Assembly: GCF_014695375.1 (NCBI RefSeq)
Contig: NZ_JACJOG010000048.1
Coordinates: 62,001-126,000, forward strand
Direction of reading: 5' to 3'
Source: Coleofasciculus sp. FACHB-T130
GTDB taxonomy: Bacteria; Cyanobacteriota; Cyanobacteriia; Cyanobacteriales; FACHB-T130
Length of the DNA stretch: 64,000 nt
This document shows, one piece after another, positions 9,153 to 16,326 of this stretch (the stretch's first letter is position 1; each line of letters begins with the position of its first letter). The notes under the pieces are model-generated. The model did no database searches. It was not told the DNA's origin and saw nothing but the letters and a program-made list of their open reading frames with translations. A program made the translations under genes and the position numbers.

Positions 9153-9953
9153 ATGTCCACTCCGTTCCTTATTGTAGACTTGCGATTGGCTCAAACCCCT
9201 GCCAAGAAGGCTCAACCTAAAGCCCCTGCCAAAAAAACTCAAACCGCCCAACCAGCAGCCGCAGCCGCCAACGCTCAACCTGCGCCCATCTGGATGTACA
9301 CTTCCGGAGGACTGCTGTTACTTCTCATTGCTGGGGCAGTATTTGTCAAGCTTAAAAAGGATGAGATGGCAAAGAAAGCCAAGATCCAGGATTTTAAAGT
9401 CAAAGACCTCCAGAAAAAGTTAAAGTTGGCGCTTGACTCTATTCATAGAATGGAAAGCAATCCTGACTTGGTTAACTCACGCGAATTCAACCTGGATTAC
9501 CTCAGAATGCGAATGGATGAAGAGGTATTTCACTTTGCCATTGTTAATCAAATCAAAGTCAGAGTAAAAGACTTAATCACTATCGCCCTGCGTCCTACCC
9601 AAGCATCACAAGCCTCAGTGGGCATTGCCAGTACAGCGGGACGCCAAGTTGATGAGATTTTTGATGTCATTTATGAGACGGGAGAGGGTACGAAGCGCTC
9701 TAAGCGGGTGCTTTTCCGCATTCAAATCAAGTTAATGAAATTACCTACCCAAGCAACTTCTGCTACGATTAGCCAAATTATTGATTGTATTGAAACATTC
9801 CTCAGTCCAGCGGAAGACCACGATACTTGGCAACCCACAATTCAGGGTCGTCTTGCAAAACTACAATGGGATCAAAAAGCCAAACCGACACCTTTATTGG
9901 TGCTAGAACAATTGAGTGAAGGTGGCAATGTCACTATTCGCACGAAGCGCTAG
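9153..9953 (+). CDS. Conserved membrane-anchored protein of unknown function
   Basis: From ATG 9153 the protein has 266 residues: a leader with LRLAQ, an Ala/Pro/Lys-rich stretch (about 15-45), one membrane helix (about 48-66, IWMYTSGGLLLLLIAGAVFV), a basic coiled-coil-like segment (about 70-100, KKAKIQDFKVKDLQKKLKLAL) and a soluble alpha/beta domain with conserved-looking blocks LDYLRMRMDEEVFHFAIVNQIK and TLLV. It looks like a cyanobacterial core hypothetical with its domain in the cytoplasm. ATG 9129 and TTG 9108 are alternative starts; AGG nine bases before 9153 weakly favours the start chosen. Confidence 0.75.
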   Translation: MSTPFLIVDLRLAQTPAKKAQPKAPAKKTQTAQPAAAAANAQPAPIWMYTSGGLLLLLIAGAVFVKLKKDEMAKKAKIQDFKVKDLQKKLKLALDSIHRMESNPDLVNSREFNLDYLRMRMDEEVFHFAIVNQIKVRVKDLITIALRPTQASQASVGIASTAGRQVDEIFDVIYETGEGTKRSKRVLFRIQIKLMKLPTQATSATISQIIDCIETFLSPAEDHDTWQPTIQGRLAKLQWDQKAKPTPLLVLEQLSEGGNVTIRTKR

Positions 9954-10338
9954 GATGTTGAGAAAAAAGTTATTTTCCATCAGCAACCAGGGTAGATTCT
10001 GCTTGGTTATCCTTTAGTGACATCTTGCTCCGGGCGGTTGAAACCGGACAGCGATAGGAAGCACGCAAACGAAGCCTGCCGAGAGCAGGTTACAAAACCC
10101 TTGTTTTCGGTTAGTCCGCGCTTTTGGATTTGGAATGCAATCGTCCCAGCATTCTATTCTGAGAGCTTGATGCAAGATATGAGCTTAGCTACAATCAGCT
10201 CTAAACAACAGGCTTTCTTGAAGTGTAGATGGCAAATGAAAAGATTGCCTTTTGTAGAATGAGCCATTCGCCAAAACTATGTAGTGTGTAAAGAGAAATC
10301 AACCCACTTCAATCGAATTTTTCACTCAGAAATCTGAC
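9954..10338. other. 385-base spacer with a dispersed-repeat fragment
   Basis: The segment at 10062-10080 (CACGCAAACGAAGCCTGCC) matches repeat copies near 28030 and 55730. An 81-codon open frame here has no coding character and was rejected. No RNA gene was seen. Confidence 0.4.
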
Positions 10339-11049
10339 TTAAGCAGGCGTTTTTTCGGAAATAATTGTATCGCGGACTAGACGCCCATCTTCCATGTGAA
10401 TAATTCGGTCAGCAACATCTAAAATACGATTGTCGTGAGTTACCATCAAAATCGTACATCCTTGTTCCTTTGCCAATCGCTGCATCAGCTCGACAACATC
10501 GCGACCGGACTTACTATCTAAAGCAGCAGTAGGTTCGTCAGCTAATACTAATTTAGGATGACTCACTAAAGCACGCGCGATCGCTACCCGTTGTTTTTGT
10601 CCCCCAGAAAGATTCTCCGGGTAGTAATTTATGCGATCGCCTAACCCCACCGCTTCCAACATCGCGGCTGACCTGGTTGCAGCTTCCTGTGACGGAATAT
10701 CCCGATGCAGTTCCACCGACATTTGTACATTCTGTCGCGCTGTTAGGCACTTCAGCAAATTGTGAGCTTGAAAAATATAGCCTATGTGCCGCCGTACCTG
10801 CACCATTTGGCTTTTAGAAGCTCCAATTAGTTCTTGTCCTAATACTTTCAGGCTACCTTCTTGAGGAGACCTTAAACTGCCCATTAAAGTCAATAATGTA
10901 GTTTTTCCTGACCCTGATGGCCCAGTCATGATTGTAATTTCTCCCGGCTGCATTTCCAGATTTATATCAAATAAAATCTGTTTCCTGAGCGAACCTTTGC
11001 CAAAGTAATAATTGAGATTTTTAATTGCAACAATCGGTTCTTGCAGCAT
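10339..11049 (-). CDS. devA: DevA-type ABC exporter ATPase
   Basis: This is the ATP-hydrolysing subunit of a DevBCA exporter. Walker A (GPSGSGKTTLL), Q-loop, the ABC signature (LSGGQKQRVAIARAL), Walker B (LVLADEPT) and the H-loop (ILMVTHD) are complete in 236 residues, normal for the MacB/LolD-like branch. It is the last gene of devB-devC-devA, the standard order, 51 bases after devC. In heterocyst formers the best-studied DevBCA exports envelope glycolipids with a TolC partner; filamentous and unicellular cyanobacteria have several paralogues, so the substrate here is unknown. Confidence 0.93.
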   Translation of the reverse strand: MLQEPIVAIKNLNYYFGKGSLRKQILFDINLEMQPGEITIMTGPSGSGKTTLLTLMGSLRSPQEGSLKVLGQELIGASKSQMVQVRRHIGYIFQAHNLLKCLTARQNVQMSVELHRDIPSQEAATRSAAMLEAVGLGDRINYYPENLSGGQKQRVAIARALVSHPKLVLADEPTAALDSKSGRDVVELMQRLAKEQGCTILMVTHDNRILDVADRIIHMEDGRLVRDTIISEKTPA

Positions 11050-11100
11050 AATTTTTCAATTACATTAAAATTAGCAACTAGCTATGTTAAAAAATACCAT

Positions 11101-12306
11101 TTAAAAAATATCAGCGGGGTCGGCAGCTCGGAGCTTACGGACTGCGATCGCACCTGAAATCAAGCACATAAAAATAGTTAAAAGCAACACTACGGTTGCT
11201 CGAACAACAGTCATTGCAATCGGTAAATTTGTACCGCCTTTTATAAAAATATAAAGCCCTGACGCTAACGAAAAGCCAGGAATATAACCTAAAACTGATA
11301 AAATTAAAGCTTCCTGAAAAACAACAATTAGTAAGTATAAATCCGTATAGCCTATCGCTTTTAACGTAGCATATTCAGCTAGATGATCGGCAACATCAGT
11401 GTATAGGATTTGGTAGACAATAACTGTACCAACAACAAATCCCATTAAGGTTCCTAAACCAAAAATGAATCCAATTGATGTACTGGTTTGCCAATATGTC
11501 TTTTCAAACTCAATAAATTCTTCATGGGACAAAATTTGTACATCTGTACAATCTTTATCCATATTTTTTAAGTCTTGGCATTTTTCATCATTCTTCTTTA
11601 AATTAAAGGACTCCTTCATATTTTGAATAACTTGACTTACATCCGCACCGGCTTCTAAATTAACCACTCCAATATCAATCAATCCTCTCTGTCGTCTAGG
11701 GAACATCCGAAAAAAGTTCAAATCGCTCGTTATCAGATTACCATCGGCTCCAAATGATGCGCCTAGCGTGAATAAGCCTTGTACTTTGACGCGACGGCTT
11801 TCTACTTCTGTTTCAACAGTTTTTCCCTGCTTAAACCAATCACCAACTGCCCCAAATTCTGGACGAGACGCTTCATCAAATAAAACAACATCTGGAAGTT
11901 TAATTTTATCTCGGTTATTTTTAACTTCGGGTAAATTTAGAATTTCTGCTGCGGGATTAAATCCAATTACCATCAATTGGCGAGTGCGGCGATTTTCTGG
12001 ATTTTTCCACAAGCCAAAGCCAAGATATACTGGACTGACCGATTCTACTCCGTCAAAGCTGAGAGCTTGATACAGTCGCCGCTGTGGGAAACTTTTCATG
12101 GCAATCAAAGCCGTGGACTGGGAACTGACCAAAAAAACGTCCCCCTGCATATTTTCATGCAAGCTTACGGAGCTTTGAAAAAGGGCATCGCGAAACCCTA
12201 ACTGCACAAACATCAAAATGTCAGCAAAACCAATACCGGCAAGTGCCACCAGCAGCCGCATTTTTTCACGGGTAAGCTGTAACCAGGCTAGAGGAATTTT
12301 TGGCAT
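11101..12306 (-). CDS. devC: DevC-type ABC exporter permease
   Basis: The 401-residue protein has the FtsX/MacB-type layout: one membrane helix near the N-terminus (about 15-38), a large periplasmic domain (about 40-270) and three C-terminal helices (about 275-300, 325-350, 365-390). The N-terminal block WLQLTREKMRLLVALAGIGFADILMFVQLGF is characteristic of DevC. A stretch rich in Lys/Asp/Cys (KKNDEKCQDLKNMDKDC, about residues 233-249) looks like an insertion relative to the usual length of about 385. It sits between devB and devA in one transcription direction. Confidence 0.93.
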   Translation of the reverse strand: MPKIPLAWLQLTREKMRLLVALAGIGFADILMFVQLGFRDALFQSSVSLHENMQGDVFLVSSQSTALIAMKSFPQRRLYQALSFDGVESVSPVYLGFGLWKNPENRRTRQLMVIGFNPAAEILNLPEVKNNRDKIKLPDVVLFDEASRPEFGAVGDWFKQGKTVETEVESRRVKVQGLFTLGASFGADGNLITSDLNFFRMFPRRQRGLIDIGVVNLEAGADVSQVIQNMKESFNLKKNDEKCQDLKNMDKDCTDVQILSHEEFIEFEKTYWQTSTSIGFIFGLGTLMGFVVGTVIVYQILYTDVADHLAEYATLKAIGYTDLYLLIVVFQEALILSVLGYIPGFSLASGLYIFIKGGTNLPIAMTVVRATVVLLLTIFMCLISGAIAVRKLRAADPADIF

Positions 12307-12332
12307 GATTCTACAAAACTTGTTGGCAAGGG

Positions 12333-12363
12333 GCTAATGGCTAATTGTTCAAAAGCCATTAGC
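12333..12363. repeat. Hairpin in the devB-devC gap
   Basis: GCTAATGGCT (12333-12342) and AGCCATTAGC (12354-12363) are a perfect 10-base inverted repeat with an 11-base loop. It may tune relative expression within the dev operon. Confidence 0.55.
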
Positions 12364-12371
12364 AAAAATAG

Positions 12372-13688
12372 CTAAATATGAATTTTGACGGTAACTTTAG
12401 AGTTAGTTAAACCGGCAACGCGGCGGCTGGACTCTGCATTTAAGCGAATTTTTACTTCCACCACTCTGGCATCTACATCTGCGGCTGGATCGGTATTTAA
12501 AATATCTTTTTTCCCAATTTGCAAGCCAATTTGATTGACCGTTCCTTTGAGTTCATCGGCAAAAGCATTGCCCTCGCTGTTAATCGTCGCTTGCTGCCCT
12601 AGCCGCACTTTTCCGATATCACTTTCATAGATTTCTGCGACAGCAACCATTAAATCGGTTTGACCAATTTCGACGATTCCATTATTACCAATGGTTTCTC
12701 CAGGACGGGTATGAACTTTCAAAACTTGACCAGCAACGGGTACGCGGACATAGGCTGATTCCAAGTCGGCTTGCGCTTGTTTGACGGATGCGATCGCGTT
12801 CTCAATTTCGGCTTGCGCTGCTTGGACATCGACGGGACGAATTTCCGCAATTTTTTCTAACGTTGCTTTCGCTTCGTTGATTTGCTGTTCTAGAGTGGCG
12901 ATTGTCTCTTTAGCAGTGGCTTTGGCTTCGTTAATTTGCTGTTCCAGGGTGGCTACTTTCTGGTTAGCAGTGGCTTGAGTTTCGTTGAGTTGCCGAAGTG
13001 CCGTTTCTACTTCTAAGCGCTTGGTGTCAAAGAGAGAAGCTCCAACTGCACCTTGTTGATATAGCTGCTCATAGCGCTCAAACTCCTTTTTCGCATTATC
13101 CATCTGGGCAGTCAGGCGGGCAATCTTGGCAACAGACGCATTTTTTTCCCCTTGCAGTTCGGCTTCTAAACGAGCTACCGTCGCCTGTTGAGTGGCAATT
13201 CTCCCGCGTAACTCCTCTTGAGTACGAGCGATCGCTGCCTTCTGAGCGGTAATTTCCCCGGTTTGCGCTCCAGCCTTAACTTTATTGAGATCGGCTTGGG
13301 CGACTTTGACTTGTTGTTTTGCCTTGTCCAAAGCTGCTTGTAAGCGATCGCGATTGTCGAGAATTGCCACCACTTGACCTTTTGTGACCTTATCTCCCTC
13401 ACCGACCAAAAGTTGCTCCACGCGAGCAGCGCCCTGAATTGACATGGGAGCAGAGAGTTTGATCACTTCCCCTTGTGGTTCCAGACGCCCTAAGGCAGTC
13501 ACAGCAAGCTTAGGAGGCGTACTCGGCTCTACTGCTGGCACCGGCTGCTGAGCAGCCTCTCGCAAGGCATAGAGGTTGTAAACGGTAACGCCGCTGGTTG
13601 CTAAAGCACCAGCCACGACAACCGCGATCGCCCACCGCCCTACAGGTTTTACGAATGGTTGATTCTTGGAGCCAGATTCCTGTGCCAT
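12372..13688 (-). CDS. devB: DevB-type membrane fusion protein (HlyD family)
   Basis: DevB is the periplasmic adaptor that joins the DevAC ABC pump to an outer-membrane channel. The 438 residues show an N-terminal membrane anchor (about 18-40), a lipoyl/biotinyl half-motif (EQLLVGEGDKVTKGQVVAILD), a long coiled-coil hairpin (about 115-290) containing near-identical repeats QQINEAKAT, and a beta-barrel domain with the second lipoyl half (VPVAGQVLKVHTRPGE). The internal duplication of the VATLEQQINEAKAT unit lengthens the hairpin. First gene of devBCA; 77 bases separate it from pcyA upstream. Confidence 0.93.
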   Translation of the reverse strand: MAQESGSKNQPFVKPVGRWAIAVVVAGALATSGVTVYNLYALREAAQQPVPAVEPSTPPKLAVTALGRLEPQGEVIKLSAPMSIQGAARVEQLLVGEGDKVTKGQVVAILDNRDRLQAALDKAKQQVKVAQADLNKVKAGAQTGEITAQKAAIARTQEELRGRIATQQATVARLEAELQGEKNASVAKIARLTAQMDNAKKEFERYEQLYQQGAVGASLFDTKRLEVETALRQLNETQATANQKVATLEQQINEAKATAKETIATLEQQINEAKATLEKIAEIRPVDVQAAQAEIENAIASVKQAQADLESAYVRVPVAGQVLKVHTRPGETIGNNGIVEIGQTDLMVAVAEIYESDIGKVRLGQQATINSEGNAFADELKGTVNQIGLQIGKKDILNTDPAADVDARVVEVKIRLNAESSRRVAGLTNSKVTVKIHI

Positions 13689-13765
13689 AGCCTTTAAGGA
13701 AATTATTTTTATTAATTAATCTTAAGAGGTAGGCATCAATCTGGCGAGGGAATCTTACTAGCAGA

Positions 13766-14506
13766 TTAAGCACTCGGTAAGTCAAACAGAACTGTCGTCA
13801 TGTAATGTTCTGCCCACTCCTCGCCAAAAGCTTTTTCTAGCACTCGACGGGTTTTGTCGTTTTGCTGCTGTTGGGTGCAGTAGTTGCGTTGACCCTGCAA
13901 AATTTCAGCTTGTTGTTCGGCAGAAACGGGTTTGGCGGCTTTGGCATTAACACAATGAATTTCTAAAAACGCCTCGACGCGAGAGAGAAACTGGGTTTCT
14001 TCCTCTGGATTACTGGGTCGAATAAAGATGCAGAATTCTGAAAAGATTGCGCCCCAAGCGGGTAGTTCGCGCGGTTGGGAAAATTGAAGGGCAGGTAGCG
14101 CCTGAAGTTCAGCGGTATAGTTTGCCGGTAAGGTGCGGTCGCTGCTTGTAGGAGAAAGATCTGCAATCGCAGCACTAATTTGTCCCCGTCCCCCGACTAA
14201 ATCGCAGCCAAACATTGGCAGCGCGTATTCTGGACGCGGAAACATCACGCAATGCAAAATATCCAGCATTGTGCCGACTTTTGCCAATTCCAGGTGCATT
14301 TTGCGGAACTGCGGCGACTGGTAGCAGCGATTTTCAATCGTTAGCTTTTCACCTTCTAATCGCCCTTCCACATACCCCAACTCTTCTGGCAGGTGGTAGG
14401 GAGAAAGGTCGAGATGGCGGTGCCAAACTGCCTCGATAGTGTCCGCTAAATTGCGAATCAGAGGGTGTTGTTGTTCGCGTAGGGAAGGCTTAGAAGTTTC
14501 GAGCAT
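13766..14506 (-). CDS. pcyA: Phycocyanobilin:ferredoxin oxidoreductase
   Basis: PcyA reduces biliverdin IXalpha by four electrons from ferredoxin to phycocyanobilin, the chromophore of phycobilisomes and phytochromes. The 246 residues align along the whole length with known PcyA. The active-site residues are present: Glu73 (HLELAKVG), His85 ([11 protein letters not shown]) and Asp102 ([12 protein letters not shown]), corresponding to Glu76, His88 and Asp105 of the well-studied enzyme. The C-terminal block [19 protein letters not shown] is also conserved. It is the first gene of a leftward run that continues with devBCA, and is divergent from the kinase gene. Confidence 0.98.
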   Translation of the reverse strand: MLETSKPSLREQQHPLIRNLADTIEAVWHRHLDLSPYHLPEELGYVEGRLEGEKLTIENRCYQSPQFRKMHLELAKVGTMLDILHCVMFPRPEYALPMFGCDLVGGRGQISAAIADLSPTSSDRTLPANYTAELQALPALQFSQPRELPAWGAIFSEFCIFIRPSNPEEETQFLSRVEAFLEIHCVNAKAAKPVSAEQQAEILQGQRNYCTQQQQNDKTRRVLEKAFGEEWAEHYMTTVLFDLPSA

Positions 14507-14637
14507 TTTTTTAAAATTTGTTTTCTTTAGCGTACAAGAATCCAGTAATAAAGGCAGGTAGGTTAAGGATATCAGCTTGCCACCCGCGATAACCCAGAGT
14601 TATAACAACAGCTAATAGCTAGGGGCAGGCGATAAGT

Positions 14638-16056
14638 ATGAAGGGTGAAGTCTTTGGCGATCGCTACCAAATCGAACAACAGCTTGGAAAACGCGCTGGA
14701 AGACGCACACTCCTAGCGCGTGACCAAAAAACGCAACAATTAGTAATAATCAAACTATTGACTTTTGGCAGTGATTTTGAGTGGGAGGAGCTTAAGTTAT
14801 TTGAACGGGAAGCGGAAACTTTAAAATCTTTGACACATCCGGCGATTCCGCGCTACCTGGATTATTTTGAGCTAAATTCACCGAACTACAAAGGATTTGC
14901 CCTCGTCCAAACCTACGTGGAAGGGAAATCTCTAGAGGAACATCTCAAAGGAGGACGAACTTTCAGCGAAGCAGATATCAAGCAAATTAGCACTGCAATT
15001 CTCGAAATTCTCAACTATTTGCATAGTCGTCAACCTCCAGTTATCCACCGAGATATTAAACCCAGCAATATTTTATTAACCAGCCGTTCTGGTAATAATG
15101 TTGGCGGAGTTTATTTAGTTGATTTTGGGGCGGTGCAGACTCTCGTCGCCAGGGAAGGCGGGACAATTACAGTTGTGGGAACTTATGGTTATATGCCGCC
15201 AGAACAATTTGGCGGACGTGCAGTTCCCGCATCCGATATTTACAGTCTAGGCGCAACTTTAATTTATCTGGCAATAGGTCAACATCCTGCTGATTTACCT
15301 CAAACAGATAACCTGCAAATTAAATTTGAAAAAACTGCCAATCTCAGTCCTGTTTTAATCAATTGGTTAAAGCGGATGACACATCCCAGCTTAAATCGAC
15401 GCTTGGCTTCTGCTAGTGAAGCACTACAAGCATTAAAACAAGAACATCCAACAGCAGATAGCTTTCCTCTAGTTGTCAAGAAACCAACTGGTAGCAAAAT
15501 TTCACTGACTAAAAATGCAGATTTTATTAAAATTAGTATCCCTCCGAAGGGACTTACTGCTTCTACGATAGGGTTGTGCTTTTTTGCGATCGCTTGGAAT
15601 TCATTCATCTTCGTGTGGACAAGCTCTGTCCTATTTGCACCACTAGGCTTCAACTTGTTTATGGTGTTGTTTTCACTACCCTTTTGGTTTGCTGGCGTGA
15701 GTATGAGCTGGCAGATTCTCTTTGCGTTATTTGGACGATCGCAGCTTTACAGCAATCAAAAGCAAATTTCACTGACATGGGAAATATTTGGATTTAAATT
15801 CCATCGTCCTCGTCCAGCATTGAGACAGGATATTAACAGGTTGGTATACATCCCGAAACACCATAAAAAAGACTCAGAAGGAAACCGGGTTGATGTTCCA
15901 GGCAAAATCATTATTGAGGCAGGATTAAGGCAGTATGAACTTAACGCTGAGAGTGGCGGCATCCATGAAGCGGAACTCGAATGGTTAACCCAAGAACTTA
16001 GCGAATGGTTGGAAATACCCATTACAAGAGATTATCTTCCTCCAGCCGCTCGATAG
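14638..16056 (+). CDS. Membrane-anchored serine/threonine protein kinase
   Basis: The N-terminal 270 residues form a Hanks-type kinase: a loose glycine loop (LGKRAGRRTLLA), Lys39 in the VIIKLL strand, the catalytic loop HRDIKPSN (His137-Asp139-Lys141-Asn144) and DFG at 162-164, followed by GTYGYMPPEQ in the activation/P+1 region. It therefore looks active, although the glycine loop is unusual (KRAGRR in place of GxGxxG). Two membrane helices (about 308-365) follow, then a C-terminal cytoplasmic domain of about 105 residues. This kinase plus double-helix plus tail form is common in cyanobacteria; substrate unknown. ATG start preceded by AGGGG. Confidence 0.92.
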   Translation: MKGEVFGDRYQIEQQLGKRAGRRTLLARDQKTQQLVIIKLLTFGSDFEWEELKLFEREAETLKSLTHPAIPRYLDYFELNSPNYKGFALVQTYVEGKSLEEHLKGGRTFSEADIKQISTAILEILNYLHSRQPPVIHRDIKPSNILLTSRSGNNVGGVYLVDFGAVQTLVAREGGTITVVGTYGYMPPEQFGGRAVPASDIYSLGATLIYLAIGQHPADLPQTDNLQIKFEKTANLSPVLINWLKRMTHPSLNRRLASASEALQALKQEHPTADSFPLVVKKPTGSKISLTKNADFIKISIPPKGLTASTIGLCFFAIAWNSFIFVWTSSVLFAPLGFNLFMVLFSLPFWFAGVSMSWQILFALFGRSQLYSNQKQISLTWEIFGFKFHRPRPALRQDINRLVYIPKHHKKDSEGNRVDVPGKIIIEAGLRQYELNAESGGIHEAELEWLTQELSEWLEIPITRDYLPPAAR

Positions 16057-16096
16057 TCTCCTATAGTTGATTGTGGATAGTTCGCAGGAAACGGGT

Positions 16097-16273
16097 ATGT
16101 TTGGTTTAGGATGGCCTGAAGTGGGAGTAATCGCGATCGCAGCGATTTTAATTTTCGGTCCCAAGAAGATTCCCGAACTGGGAAGTTCGCTGGGTAAGAC
16201 TTTACGCGGCTTCAAGGACGGAGTAAGGGGCGTGGACGAGGAACCATCAGATGAAAATCAAGACCTCAAATAA
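16097..16273 (+). CDS. tatA: Twin-arginine translocase subunit TatA/E-like
   Basis: The 58 residues have the TatA layout: a short N-terminal membrane helix (WPEVGVIAIAAILIF), the invariant Phe-Gly-Pro hinge (FGPKKIPELG) and an amphipathic helix (SSLGKTLRGFKDGV), then an acidic tail. TatA oligomers make the pore for folded proteins with twin-arginine signals. I chose ATG 16097 because the helix then begins at the usual position; the frame extends upstream to 16067 without support. No tatC is nearby. Confidence 0.93.
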   Translation: MFGLGWPEVGVIAIAAILIFGPKKIPELGSSLGKTLRGFKDGVRGVDEEPSDENQDLK

Positions 16274-16276
16274 CGG

Positions 16277-16305
16277 GTAGGGACACGGCATTGCCGTGTC
16301 CCTAC
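16277..16305. terminator. Palindromic repeat between tatA and cphA
   Basis: GTAGGGACACGGC (16277-16289) pairs perfectly with GCCGTGTCCCTAC (16293-16305) across ATT. It lies between convergent genes. This palindrome, often with GGGG instead of GGGA, is a familiar high-copy element in filamentous cyanobacterial genomes, so it may be both a terminator and a repeat. Confidence 0.7.
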
Positions 16306-16326
16306 AAATACATAACTGATGAGCGT

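Noticed and set aside
10017-10262. 81-codon open frame on the plus strand
   Set aside because: No ribosome site, no protein-like character, and it overlaps repeat DNA; treated as spacer.
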